This document shows positions 17,437-26,857 of a stretch of DNA of 64,000 nucleotides, piece after piece (within the stretch, counting starts at the first letter, position 1; every line of letters starts with the position of its first letter). The stretch spans positions 1 through 64,000 of the forward strand of contig CANQQV010000008.1 in assembly GCA_947626095.1 (NCBI GenBank). The letters are read 5' to 3'. A model generated the notes under the pieces. It ran no database searches, was not told where the DNA came from, and worked only from the letters and a program-made list of their open reading frames with translations. This DNA is from an uncultured Bacilli bacterium (GTDB taxonomy: Bacteria; Bacillota_I; Bacilli_A; RF39; UBA660). The position numbers and the translations under genes were made by a program.

Positions 17437-18891
17437 TTATTTTTCCTTTTTAACTATTTCATAGATACCTTTATCAACAACGGCAAAGTTGCCTTTAACA
17501 GTAATACTTTGACCAGTAATACTATCTAGTAAATTTTCATTATTGTCAAAAATATTTAAAGATTTAATACCATCACTTTCTTTGATATAAGCAACATATT
17601 CTTCATTTCTTAAAACTAGTTTGCCTTGATCAAAATTTACTTCTTCTCCGGTTTGATTATAATACTTATTAATTTCTTGTTCATCGTTTGAAGTGTAATT
17701 TATTTGGATAGTATTATTAGATACTAAGTTTATATTGTTGATTTTTTCTACGTCATTTAATTGAACGGAAAATAATAAATTAAAATCAGTATCATATATT
17801 TTTAAATTGTAAGCTTTATCGTATAGGTAAATAATATTGTTAACGTCAAAACCTAGTTGAGTTATGGTTTCGTTTATTTTACCATTGCTAATAATATACA
17901 GATTATGATTTTCATATTCCGTTTTATTGGCATCTTCCATATAGTTATTAACAATAAATAAACGACCACCGGCTTTGTATAAATGTAAGCTATTCATACT
18001 ACTTCTTAAATCATAATCTAGTAAACTATCATATTTCATTTTAAAGCCAACTATTTCGTTATAGTCTTTACTATAAATGGCTAGTTTATTGTTTTTATTA
18101 ACTAGTAAATAATAATTTTCGTATAAATCTATTACTTTATAATTAGGTTTAATTATGACCTCATTTTTATTAGATATAATGCCATATTGCTGTTTTTGAT
18201 TTTCTATAATAAAAGAATCATTATAAGTATTAATTATATTAGCATATTGATAAGGAATAACAACATAGCCATTGTAATCGACAGCTCCCATTAAGTTATC
18301 ATTATTTTTCATTATTAAGTATTTATTACTATGAACATAGTATTTATCTTCATCAACGCTATCGCCGACTAATAAAGCATTTTTAATAATTACAATATGT
18401 CCATCATTAATATTATAAAGATAAGTATCATTATCATTAATACCTACAAAACCAACGATATATTCTTGATAAGAATTTTTATAAATAAGAGGTTTAAGGT
18501 TTTTAACATCATTTAATTGATATAATTCTTTTATATTTTCTCCATCGAAAATATAGACATTAAGGTTATTATTATCTTGATAATAGATTAAATAGTTATC
18601 ATCTTTTAACCTATAAATATGGTTATATGAAATATCTTCAATACTTTTGTATACTTCTTCGCCTTGTTTGTTTATAATGACACTAATTTTATCGTTATTA
18701 TAAGAACCGATGAAGTAATCACCCATTGGTTTTAAATTATAATCTGAAAGATATATTTGATTTATTTTTACTTTTATACTATCAGTTTGACTAGCATTAA
18801 TAATAAATAGTATTGTTAGAGCAATAACGACTAATAAAAGTAGGACAACTATTGTTATAATGGTATATTGTGTTTTTTTTGTATTATCCAT
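17437..18891 (-). CDS. Membrane-anchored WG-repeat-like (beta-propeller-like) protein
   Basis: 484-aa protein with a short cytoplasmic tip, one TM helix (about 9-30) and a large extracellular region of repeated units such as GAVDYNGYVVIPYQYANI and YGIISNKNEVIIKPNY, typical of WG/KWG repeats although the Trp is replaced by other aromatics. Ligand unknown. The start is set at ATG 18891 because GAAGTGATT precedes it. The next gene upstream (18948-20603) and 58419-60698 encode proteins of the same layout, so this is a paralogous family. Confidence 0.8.
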   Translation of the reverse strand: MDNTKKTQYTIITIVVLLLLVVIALTILFIINASQTDSIKVKINQIYLSDYNLKPMGDYFIGSYNNDKISVIINKQGEEVYKSIEDISYNHIYRLKDDNYLIYYQDNNNLNVYIFDGENIKELYQLNDVKNLKPLIYKNSYQEYIVGFVGINDNDTYLYNINDGHIVIIKNALLVGDSVDEDKYYVHSNKYLIMKNNDNLMGAVDYNGYVVIPYQYANIINTYNDSFIIENQKQQYGIISNKNEVIIKPNYKVIDLYENYYLLVNKNNKLAIYSKDYNEIVGFKMKYDSLLDYDLRSSMNSLHLYKAGGRLFIVNNYMEDANKTEYENHNLYIISNGKINETITQLGFDVNNIIYLYDKAYNLKIYDTDFNLLFSVQLNDVEKINNINLVSNNTIQINYTSNDEQEINKYYNQTGEEVNFDQGKLVLRNEEYVAYIKESDGIKSLNIFDNNENLLDSITGQSITVKGNFAVVDKGIYEIVKKEK

Positions 18892-18940
18892 ATATTTAAT
18901 CACTTCAATAAAAATCATATCATAAAACACTAATAAAAAA

Positions 18941-18958
18941 AAGATGATTATTCATCTT
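18941..18958 (-). terminator. Terminator between the two WG-repeat-like genes
   Basis: AAGATGA / TCATCTT hairpin followed by eight T on the minus strand. Confidence 0.75.
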
Positions 18959-20603
18959 TTCTTATTGTGAAATAAGTATGATTATCCGCATAAATTACTC
19001 GGTCATCAGCAATTTGAGTAAATAATTTATTATCTTCGTTTTCTTCATCATTATTATATTTATACTTAAAGATTTCTTTATCTTTTAAATATACTTTAGT
19101 TTCTTGATTTTCACCATTCATTTTAAAGACAATATCGTCTAAGATTTTTTCTTCATAGTCTAGAGCTTTGTCTAATTTTTCACCAGTTTTTATATTGTAA
19201 TATAGATTACTATTTAAGAAATTAGTTGATAATGTACCATAAGATATCTTGAAAGTTGGTTCTTGATCATAATCATAGTCTTTAAAATTAATCTTATATA
19301 ATTCTTTAAAGTCTAAGTCATAGAATGTGTACTCTTTATTATCAGAATTATATAACCAAATTATATTATTGGAAAAATCGACTTCAATTTTATTTTCAGG
19401 TATAGTTTCATATTTACCAGTAGAATCGATTAAATAAGCTTCATTTTTATTATATTTAACTGCTTCTTCAGATTCATTAACATTAGTAACTAGTAAGTAT
19501 TTATCATTAAGATGATAAGAAGTAAAGGTATTATAGTTACCACAACATTCATGATATAAGTAACCATTATCTTCATTATCTTGAAAATCAAAGACAAAAT
19601 TAGTAACTAATTTATATTTATCATCCATTAAAGCTAATTTATCGTTTTTACCAACAATGTAATAACCGTCATTAACATCGATAAAGTCATAATTATAATC
19701 AACTATTTTTCTTAAACTTGAATCGATGATTCCAGCTTTATTATTTTTGATAGCAACAAAGTTATTATTGTTTTTATCACGATATAAAACATCATAAGAA
19801 GCATCAATTACTTTAGCGTTATCAACAACATTATATACACCATACTTACCTGCTTCGTTAATATAGATAGCATACTTATTATTTTGAAGATAAATTGGAT
19901 CAGTAACAGCTAATTGAGAATAATCTGATACTAAGGAAATATTTTTTAACTCATATTCTTTACCATTAAGTAAATATATATATTCTTTAAAATCATCTTC
20001 TTCATTTTCTCTTGTTGATATACCATCATAACCAAGGATAGTTTCTTTATTATCTATATCAAGATATATAGGTCTAAAATAAGTATTAGCTTGAGATAGT
20101 TTTTTTACTTCAGCTAAATCATTATTTTCTAAACGATATAGAGTTATTTCATTACCGTTTTCTATCTCCTCTTCCTTACAGAAATATAAATCTTTATTAG
20201 CATCGAGATAATAATCAGTAAAAGCTACTTCGTTTTCATAAATAGTATTTAAGTCTAAATCCATAACTTTTAATACGGAAGTATCATCATATAAAATAAC
20301 GTATTTATCTTCTAAGACTTTTAGACTATTGCCATCTTCTGTTTCATAGCTGATATATTTATAACCATTTTCGTCGTTAACGCTAACTTGGCCTTTATCA
20401 GCTTGTTCTTTATTTTTAATTTCCATATACCAAATGCAACTGACAGCGATTACTGAACAAATAATGACAACTAAAATAATACAAGCTTTAAATTCATCCC
20501 AAAAAGCACCTTTTTTGGCTTTCTTTTCATTTTCTAGTAATAAATCTTCAGGATTAACTATTTCTTCTTTGGTTTCTATTTCCTTTTTTTGACGTTTACT
20601 CAT
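18948..20603 (-). CDS. Membrane-anchored WG-repeat-like protein, paralogue
   Basis: 551 aa: a charged cytoplasmic N-terminus (about 35 aa), a TM helix (about 42-62), then an Asp/Asn/Tyr-rich extracellular domain with repeats such as KYGVYNVVDNAKVIDASY and KAGIIDSSLRKIVDYNYDFI. It resembles its downstream neighbour and the 759-aa protein near 60 kb. An NxCCG cysteine pair sits mid-domain. ATG 20603 is preferred over the upstream GTG, which forms part of the RBS GAGGTG. Function unknown; such repeats usually bind other surface molecules. Confidence 0.8.
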   Translation of the reverse strand: MSKRQKKEIETKEEIVNPEDLLLENEKKAKKGAFWDEFKACIILVVIICSVIAVSCIWYMEIKNKEQADKGQVSVNDENGYKYISYETEDGNSLKVLEDKYVILYDDTSVLKVMDLDLNTIYENEVAFTDYYLDANKDLYFCKEEEIENGNEITLYRLENNDLAEVKKLSQANTYFRPIYLDIDNKETILGYDGISTRENEEDDFKEYIYLLNGKEYELKNISLVSDYSQLAVTDPIYLQNNKYAIYINEAGKYGVYNVVDNAKVIDASYDVLYRDKNNNNFVAIKNNKAGIIDSSLRKIVDYNYDFIDVNDGYYIVGKNDKLALMDDKYKLVTNFVFDFQDNEDNGYLYHECCGNYNTFTSYHLNDKYLLVTNVNESEEAVKYNKNEAYLIDSTGKYETIPENKIEVDFSNNIIWLYNSDNKEYTFYDLDFKELYKINFKDYDYDQEPTFKISYGTLSTNFLNSNLYYNIKTGEKLDKALDYEEKILDDIVFKMNGENQETKVYLKDKEIFKYKYNNDEENEDNKLFTQIADDRVIYADNHTYFTIRKDE

Positions 20604-20655
20604 AACCAACACCTCGTATAATCTATAATGTTATTATATCATAAATAATAAAAAA

Positions 20656-20672
20656 AGAAGATTTATTCTTCT
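20656..20672 (-). terminator. Terminator after xseB
   Basis: AGAAGA / TCTTCT-type hairpin with TTTTTTATT following on the minus strand. Confidence 0.65.
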
Positions 20673-20902
20673 ATTTCAAAATCTTCTAAAACGCCATTTT
20701 CTTTTAAAATCAAATTAACTTTTTCAGTAGCAGCATTTAATTTATCACTAGCATATTTAGCAAGTTTCATTGCTTCACTATATTTAGCAATTGCTTGGTC
20801 TAAATCGACATTACCTGCTTCTAACTCTTTAACTATACTTTCTAATTCAGTTAAATTTTCTTCAAATGTTTTTTCGTTTTTTTCTTCAACTGTCTTGGCC
20901 AT
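20663..20902 (-). CDS. xseB: Exodeoxyribonuclease VII small subunit
   Basis: 79-aa subunit of exonuclease VII, the single-strand DNA nuclease that degrades in both directions; several XseB copies decorate the XseA coiled coil. The core FEENLTELESIVKELE, followed by GNVDLDQAIAKY, is the family signature. It overlaps xseA by 17 nt, the usual arrangement. RBS AAGGAG precedes the ATG. Confidence 0.95.
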   Translation of the reverse strand: MAKTVEEKNEKTFEENLTELESIVKELEAGNVDLDQAIAKYSEAMKLAKYASDKLNAATEKVNLILKENGVLEDFEIEE

Positions 20903-22232
20903 TTTTATCTATCTCCTTTACTATCGCCTTTACATTACCTTTATGCATTCTAATATCTAAGACATCGTTAACTTTTAAAGTATTTATATCTTTAATAGTT
21001 ACGCCATCAACCGTAACTAAACTGTAACCTTTACTTAAAATATTTAAAGGATTTAATAAATCTAATTTATTGATTAATAGTTCAAATTGATGTTTATCTG
21101 TAGAAATCTTATTAATAATTGTTTGATTAAGAATTTTTTGGTAATTACCTATTTTTTCTCTTTTGATATCGTATGATGCTAAAGGATTTTTTAAAACATA
21201 AGCTTTTTTAATATTATCTATTCTAATTTTATATTCATTTATTATATTGATGATACGTTTATTTAATTGATCGATATAATGATCTAGTTTTTGTTCTTTA
21301 ACTTCATATAAAGCCATTGGATTTTTAAGAATATAAGAATTCTTTATATTATCTAATCGTTTGTTGTTAAAGTTAATAATACCTTTAATAACTTCATTAA
21401 GTCTGATTGTATATTGAACAATTAATGTTTTTAAATCAACTAAGTTAGGAACAGCCATTTCGGCAGCACCGGTTGGAGTTGGAGCGCGTAAATCAGCGAC
21501 AAAGTCAGCAATCGTAAAATCTATTTCGTGACCTACGGCACTAATAATAGGAATTTTAGAATCGTAAATAGCATGAGCGACACATTCTTCGTTAAAAGCC
21601 CATAAATCTTCAATTGATCCACCACCACGACCACAGATAATAACATCTAAGTCAAAGTCTTGGGCACGATTAATTTGTTCAACAATGCTCTCTTTAGCCC
21701 CTACTCCTTGAACTAAAGCAGGAAATAAAATTGTTTCACATAGCGGGTAACGACGTTTAATGGTACTAAGAATATCTCTTATAGCAGCACCAGTTGGAGC
21801 CGTTATAATACCAATCTTTTTAGGAAACTTAGGAATTGGCTTTTTATGTTCAGGACTAAATAGACCTTGAGCTTCTAACTTTTTCTTTAGTTTTTCGTAT
21901 TCTAAATATAAGTTACCTATACCATCTAAGTCCATTTGTTCAACGTATATTTGGTAACCACCAGTAGCTTCATAAACAGTAACACGACCACAAACTAAGA
22001 CTTTCATTCCGTCTTCTGGTTCAAAGGTCATTTTACTGGCAGAAGAAGCAAACATGACAGCGGCAATACGGCTATTTTCATCTTTTAAAGTAAAATATAA
22101 ATGACCACGTGAATGATGCTTAAAGTTACTTATCTCACCTTTAATATATACCCTATTAAGCTCAGGTTTACTATCAAACATGTTTTTTATGGCTCTATTT
22201 AAGGCCGTAATAGAATAATACTTTATATCCAT
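20886..22232 (-). CDS. xseA: Exodeoxyribonuclease VII large subunit
   Basis: 448 aa, full length. An OB-fold at the N-terminus (VYIKGEISNFKHH, GHLYFTLKD) is followed by the catalytic domain (IGIITAPTGAAIRDIL, CGRGGGSIEDLWAFNEE, SAVGHEIDFTIAD, RAPTPTGAAE), a long coiled coil (about 270-400) and a C-terminal NILSKGYSLV segment. The stop is TGA, which shows that the standard genetic code applies in this genome. Confidence 0.97.
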   Translation of the reverse strand: MDIKYYSITALNRAIKNMFDSKPELNRVYIKGEISNFKHHSRGHLYFTLKDENSRIAAVMFASSASKMTFEPEDGMKVLVCGRVTVYEATGGYQIYVEQMDLDGIGNLYLEYEKLKKKLEAQGLFSPEHKKPIPKFPKKIGIITAPTGAAIRDILSTIKRRYPLCETILFPALVQGVGAKESIVEQINRAQDFDLDVIICGRGGGSIEDLWAFNEECVAHAIYDSKIPIISAVGHEIDFTIADFVADLRAPTPTGAAEMAVPNLVDLKTLIVQYTIRLNEVIKGIINFNNKRLDNIKNSYILKNPMALYEVKEQKLDHYIDQLNKRIINIINEYKIRIDNIKKAYVLKNPLASYDIKREKIGNYQKILNQTIINKISTDKHQFELLINKLDLLNPLNILSKGYSLVTVDGVTIKDINTLKVNDVLDIRMHKGNVKAIVKEIDKNGQDS

Positions 22233-22265
22233 AACATCACCATTAAGTAATATTATACCATTTCT

Positions 22266-23177
22266 TTATTGAGTTTTGAATTTCTTTTCTAATTTCTTTT
22301 TGATATATAAGGTACTACGGTATAAGCCATTGGTAGCAAAACCTTCAAGGATTTGAAGAGCTTCTTCTTTTTTGTTATGTTCTTTTAAGAAATCAATAAT
22401 ACCAATTCTAATACTATCAATATTATTAAAACTAATGTGATGATTAATAAAATAATCTAAGATACATTTAGGTAATATTGTAATATAGTTTAATTGTTTT
22501 TCACGATCAATTAAAACAGTTCCGTCTTCACTAATAAAGATATAATCACGATAATTACGATAAACTTTTAATAAATCTAAATAGTTACCATTGACAATAT
22601 TTTCGACTTTACGTGGATTTTCAGCAATTTGCATTCTAATCGTGCCAATATAAGATAAACTGCATAATTTAGTAAGAACTTCTTTTTTAGTTGTAACTTC
22701 ATCACAAAATAAAGTAGCAATTAAAAAGGCTGCTTCACGATTTAAATTAATTGCTTCATCTAATTCATTAGTTGATTTTATTGGTAAAATAGGTTTTTGA
22801 AAACGACCAGCCATAAAGAAAGTTGACCAAGTATTTAGTTCATCGATAAAATCATCAACTTCTTTAACACCATATTTAAACATACTACCATTTTCTTTAA
22901 TATGGCTTAGATATGTTACTTTGTTATAACCTTTTAATCTTTTAGCAGGAGCAAATCTGATGTATAGTTTACCAGTTAAAGGATAGTCTTTTCTATTCAT
23001 CTTCATATTTTCTAAATGCCATTTTTTCATATCTTTAACAACAAATAACATGTCTATTTGAGGAGTATCAGATGGTAAATATGAATCTTGTTTAAAAACA
23101 CCAGAGCCATAACAGAAGACTCCTAGAGCTTCTGGTCGATTACTGGCAAAAGCTTTAGTTTTTTCAATTAAATCCAT
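22266..23177 (-). CDS. tam41: Tam41-type phosphatidate cytidylyltransferase (CDP-DAG synthase)
   Basis: Makes CDP-diacylglycerol from phosphatidic acid and CTP, the precursor of phosphatidylglycerol and cardiolipin. The 303-aa protein has no multi-pass TM domain (unlike CdsA) but carries the nucleotidyltransferase start FCYGSGVFKQ (21-30) and QIDMLFVVKD (40-49, D42) with WHLENMKMN, which are hallmarks of mitochondrial Tam41/Mmp37. Peripheral membrane binding is expected. Bacterial Tam41 homologues are known from uncultured Firmicutes. It lies just downstream of valS and upstream of xseA with a 33-nt gap. Confidence 0.9.
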   Translation of the reverse strand: MDLIEKTKAFASNRPEALGVFCYGSGVFKQDSYLPSDTPQIDMLFVVKDMKKWHLENMKMNRKDYPLTGKLYIRFAPAKRLKGYNKVTYLSHIKENGSMFKYGVKEVDDFIDELNTWSTFFMAGRFQKPILPIKSTNELDEAINLNREAAFLIATLFCDEVTTKKEVLTKLCSLSYIGTIRMQIAENPRKVENIVNGNYLDLLKVYRNYRDYIFISEDGTVLIDREKQLNYITILPKCILDYFINHHISFNNIDSIRIGIIDFLKEHNKKEEALQILEGFATNGLYRSTLYIKKKLEKKFKTQ

Positions 23178-23252
23178 CTAATCACCCTCTTTTTTTCACA
23201 AATAAGGTTTTATTATAGCACAAATTCAGTAAATTAATAAATTAAATTAAAA

Positions 23253-23273
23253 AGAAGCTATTTTTTAGCTTCT
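23253..23273 (-). terminator. Terminator after valS
   Basis: AGAAGCTA / TAGCTTCT hairpin plus T-run on the minus strand. Confidence 0.75.
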
Positions 23274-25818
23274 ATTTAAGATTTTTTAATCTATCTAAAA
23301 CAAGTTGTAATCTTTCTTCTTCACGAGCAAGATTTTCTTTTTCTTGATTAACGATATTAGCTGGAGCTTTAGCAACGTAATTTTCGTTAGCAAGTAATTT
23401 TTTTCTTCGATTGATAGAATTTTCTAAACTTTCTTGTTCTTTAGTTAAATTATCTAGTTCTTCGCCCTTTTGTTTAGAATCGTCAAAGCAAATAGTTGCT
23501 TTATATTGATCTAACGATACTTCTAAACGACCAGTTAATTTACTATCTTTAACTATTTTATCAGTTAATTTTAACATTTTTAAGATTAATTCATTATCAA
23601 TATCAGTTATTACTTCAAAATCACTACTTATGTTATTTTCAGCTTTTTTATTTCTAAAATAAGATATATATTCAATTACTACGTCGATTTCTTTTTTTAC
23701 TTTAGTAAATACTTTAGTCTTATCATATTTTGGATATTCACTAATCATAATTGATTCGCTATCTTTAAATGGTAACATACTATATATTTCTTCAGTAACA
23801 AATGGCATAAATGGATGCATTATTTTAAGAATACCAGTTAAAACAGTATATAAAACACTCTTAGTTGTTTGACTATCTAAGTTGAATTTAGCAAATTCAA
23901 TGTAATTACTACAGAAGTCTTCCCAAATGAAGTTGTAGTTTTCAGCACCAACTAAGTTAAGTTCGTATTTATCCATATGTTTGATAGTTCTTTTTAAATT
24001 TTCTTCATATTTAGTTAAAATCCATTTATCGGCATCAGTTAAATTAGTAAAAGTTAATTCTTTTAAATCTTCAATATTAAGTAAAACGAATCTTGAAGCA
24101 TTCCATAGTTTATTAATGAAATTCCAAGTACTAGCTACTTTATCTTGGTCAAATCTTAAGTCAGTACCCATAGCAACATCAGTTGCAAGATAGTATCTTA
24201 AAGCATCAGCACCATATTCATCGATTAAATCCATTGGGTCAACACCATTACCTAAAGATTTAGACATTTTACGACCATCTTTAGCACGAATAAGACCATG
24301 AATAATACAATCTTTAAATGGTCTTACACCAGTAACATGTTCAGCTTGGAAAACCATTCTCGCTACCCAGAAGAAGATAATATCATAAGCGGTAACTAAA
24401 ACATCGTTAGGATAGTATCTTGCCATATCTTCAGTTTTTTCTGGCCAACCTAAAGTACTAAATGGCCATAAAGCACTACTAAACCAAGTATCTAGAACAT
24501 CTTCATCTTGAACCCAACCATTACCTTCTGGAGCTTCCATTCCAACATATATTTCATCATCACGATACCAAGCTGGAATACGATGGCCCCACCATAATTG
24601 ACGAGATATACACCAGTCATAAGATATTTCCATCCAGTGATTTAAGATTTTTTCAAAACGTGGAGGAACAAAATTAACTTTTTCATTCTTTTTCTTTTGA
24701 GTTTCTAAAACGTGTTTAGCTAAATCACCCATTTTAACAAACCATTGTTTTGATAGATATGGTTCAACCATAACACCAGTTCTTTCACTATGGCCGACTG
24801 AGTGAGTCATTTTTTCAATACTAATTAATAATCCTTCTTTTTCTAGGTCTTTTAATAATTCTTCACGGCACATTTCACGGCTCATACCTTGATATTTACC
24901 AGCATTAGAGTTCATTGTACCATCAGGATTCATAACAATTATACGTTCTAGATTATGACGATTACCGACTTCAAAGTCGTTAGGATCATGAGCTGGAGTT
25001 ATTTTAACAACACCAGTACCAAATTCAGGATCAGCATGTTCATCAGTAATAACAGGTATTGGTTTACCAACAATTGGTAAAATAACATTTTTACCAACAT
25101 ACTTTTTATATCTTTCATCACTTTCATTAACAGCAACAGCAGTATCACCAAATAAAGTTTCAGGACGAGTTGTAGCAACATCTAAGTATTCATCAGTACC
25201 TTCAATATAATATTTTAAATGGTAGAAAGCACCAGGAACATCTTTATAAATTACTTCTTCGTTAGATAAAGCAGTTTGGGCTTCTGGATCCCAGTTAATT
25301 ATTTTCTCACCACGATAGATAATACCTTCATTATAGTAATCAACGAAAACTTTAGTAACAGCTTTATTTAAACCTTCATCTAAAGTAAAACGTTCCTTAT
25401 TATAATCAACAGAGATACCTACTTTAGCCCATTGGTCTCTAATACTTCCACCATATTCATGAGTCCAATCCCAACAAGCTTCTAGGAATTTTTCACGGCC
25501 ATATTCGTATTTATCAATACCTTGTTCTTTTAATTTTTTAACTACTTTAGCTTCAGTAGCTATAGCGGCATGGTCCATACCTGGTAACCATAAGCAGTCA
25601 AAGCCTTGCATTCTTTTATAACGAATAATAATATCTTGGATGGAAACGTCTAGAGCGTGACCTAAATGTAATTTACCAGTAACATTTGGTGGCGGAATAA
25701 CAATACAAAATGGATCTTTGCTTTTATCTCCACAATTAAAGTAACCTTTATTTTTCCAATTTTCATATTTATTTTTTTCAATTTTTTTATGATCATATTT
25801 AGTTTCTATTTCTTTCAT
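23272..25818 (-). CDS. valS: Valyl-tRNA synthetase
   Basis: 848-aa class I synthetase charging tRNA-Val. HLGH (in PPNVTGKLHLGHAL) and GRKMSKSLGN give the ATP-binding signatures. The CP1 editing domain includes TTRPETLFGDTAV. The C-terminal tRNA-binding coiled coil is present to the end. ATG 25818 is preferred over 25836 because AGAGGA lies nine bases upstream. It overlaps the preceding HD gene by 20 nt, so both are controlled by the Val T-box at 26552-26756. Confidence 0.97.
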   Translation of the reverse strand: MKEIETKYDHKKIEKNKYENWKNKGYFNCGDKSKDPFCIVIPPPNVTGKLHLGHALDVSIQDIIIRYKRMQGFDCLWLPGMDHAAIATEAKVVKKLKEQGIDKYEYGREKFLEACWDWTHEYGGSIRDQWAKVGISVDYNKERFTLDEGLNKAVTKVFVDYYNEGIIYRGEKIINWDPEAQTALSNEEVIYKDVPGAFYHLKYYIEGTDEYLDVATTRPETLFGDTAVAVNESDERYKKYVGKNVILPIVGKPIPVITDEHADPEFGTGVVKITPAHDPNDFEVGNRHNLERIIVMNPDGTMNSNAGKYQGMSREMCREELLKDLEKEGLLISIEKMTHSVGHSERTGVMVEPYLSKQWFVKMGDLAKHVLETQKKKNEKVNFVPPRFEKILNHWMEISYDWCISRQLWWGHRIPAWYRDDEIYVGMEAPEGNGWVQDEDVLDTWFSSALWPFSTLGWPEKTEDMARYYPNDVLVTAYDIIFFWVARMVFQAEHVTGVRPFKDCIIHGLIRAKDGRKMSKSLGNGVDPMDLIDEYGADALRYYLATDVAMGTDLRFDQDKVASTWNFINKLWNASRFVLLNIEDLKELTFTNLTDADKWILTKYEENLKRTIKHMDKYELNLVGAENYNFIWEDFCSNYIEFAKFNLDSQTTKSVLYTVLTGILKIMHPFMPFVTEEIYSMLPFKDSESIMISEYPKYDKTKVFTKVKKEIDVVIEYISYFRNKKAENNISSDFEVITDIDNELILKMLKLTDKIVKDSKLTGRLEVSLDQYKATICFDDSKQKGEELDNLTKEQESLENSINRRKKLLANENYVAKAPANIVNQEKENLAREEERLQLVLDRLKNLK

Positions 25819-26536
25819 ATTCTTCAATCCTCTCATTTAAATAATTTAATACTATTTTATGGATATCATCAAAAAGATGATTTTGATTAACGATTTCGTT
25901 ATAAACAAGATAATTCTTTTTGTACTCCGCTAGACAAATGTCATTGTATATTTCAAAAGCAAAAGCATACTGTGTACAAAGACGATCGTTAACATTACGA
26001 CAAAATAATCTATTTACTAGTTGATGTTTTTCGATGGCATCTATGACTTCTTTAGACATTTCTTCATCACTACTTTCGAAGTGCCATTCGTCAGGGATAC
26101 TATACATAAACATAATATCTAGTTTATCAACATCTTTAATCAATTTAACATGTTTTAAAGTTCGTTCATCAGTTGTTTCGGGTAACTCAAATTTATTGTG
26201 ATATTTAATAGCTGTTTTAATAATTGGATACCACTCTTCTTGGTTACAAAACGATTTAATCTTGCCTTTAGTAAATAATTCTTCGACACTTAAATCAGCA
26301 TGATCGACTGTATCTTTATCAGAAAAGCTATCGTAGACTCGAGCTTGTTTGAAACGACCGATATCGTGTAATAAACCGATGATGGTAGCTAGCTTGATAT
26401 CTTCAGCATTAAAGTTTAATAATTTAGCATATTTACTAGCTAGTTTCATCACTCGCATCGAATGATTATATTTTAATTTGATTTTAGGATTAGTTAAGTC
26501 ATAATTACTAACATATTGTTTAAATTCATCAAGCAT
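25799..26536 (-). CDS. HD-domain phosphohydrolase
   Basis: 245-aa cytoplasmic metal-dependent phosphohydrolase of the HD superfamily: H25 in NHSMRVM, the HD pair in GLLHDIGRF, and a distal D in LIKDVDKLDI. Substrate unknown. As the first gene after a valine T-box and overlapping valS, it is induced when tRNA-Val is uncharged, which hints at a nucleotide-second-messenger or nucleotide-salvage role during starvation (inference). Confidence 0.85.
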   Translation of the reverse strand: MLDEFKQYVSNYDLTNPKIKLKYNHSMRVMKLASKYAKLLNFNAEDIKLATIIGLLHDIGRFKQARVYDSFSDKDTVDHADLSVEELFTKGKIKSFCNQEEWYPIIKTAIKYHNKFELPETTDERTLKHVKLIKDVDKLDIMFMYSIPDEWHFESSDEEMSKEVIDAIEKHQLVNRLFCRNVNDRLCTQYAFAFEIYNDICLAEYKKNYLVYNEIVNQNHLFDDIHKIVLNYLNERIEEYERNRN

Positions 26537-26551
26537 GTTATCACCCTTTTT

Positions 26552-26756
26552 AAAAAATAAAAAATAGTTATAACTTAAGGACGAGTAAAACCCGCGGTAC
26601 CACCTTAATTTATAACTATTGTTATACCCTTATAATATTTAACGCATATTAACGATTTACTCCCAAGCAACCTTCTTCTATTTTCCATATTCTTTTCCAC
26701 CAACCAAGAACTCTCTTTAACTTCTAAATAGAATACTCCTCTTGTTCAACGTACTT
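26552..26756 (-). promoter_or_regulatory. T-box riboswitch, valine (specifier GTT)
   Basis: Minus-strand leader that reads tRNA charging. Stem I has AGTA opposite GAA, flanked by the perfect pairing TTCTATTT/AAATAGAA, and a GGTTGGTGG loop. After GAA plus one base comes GTT (26669-26671), the valine specifier, aligned as in the glyQS T-box. The antiterminator bulge AAGGTGGTACCGCGG is at 26592-26606. The terminator stem runs to 26565 with a T-tract at 26552-26564. It controls the HD gene and valS. Confidence 0.93.
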
Positions 26757-26762
26757 AAAAGT

Positions 26763-26791
26763 ATTATAAAGCATTAGAAATTTAAAAGCAA
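26763..26791 (-). promoter_or_regulatory. Sigma-A promoter of the valS T-box operon
   Basis: TTGCTT (26786-26791), 17-bp spacer, TATAAT (26763-26768) on the minus strand. It is divergent from the plus-strand promoter of the GspE-like gene only 10 bp away. Confidence 0.75.
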
Positions 26792-26801
26792 TAAAATTTT
26801 A

Positions 26802-26830
26802 TTGAGTAAAAATAGTAAATACGTTATAAT
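26802..26830 (+). promoter_or_regulatory. Sigma-A promoter of the GspE-like gene
   Basis: TTGAGT (26802-26807), 17-bp spacer, TATAAT (26825-26830), 27 bp before the ATG. Confidence 0.75.
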
Positions 26831-26857
26831 TATATAAGAATAAAGAGGATTGGTATT

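Noticed and set aside
20886-22232. Mycoplasma-type genetic code (TGA = Trp)
   Set aside because: xseA ends in TGA and Trp codons are TGG, so the standard code holds.
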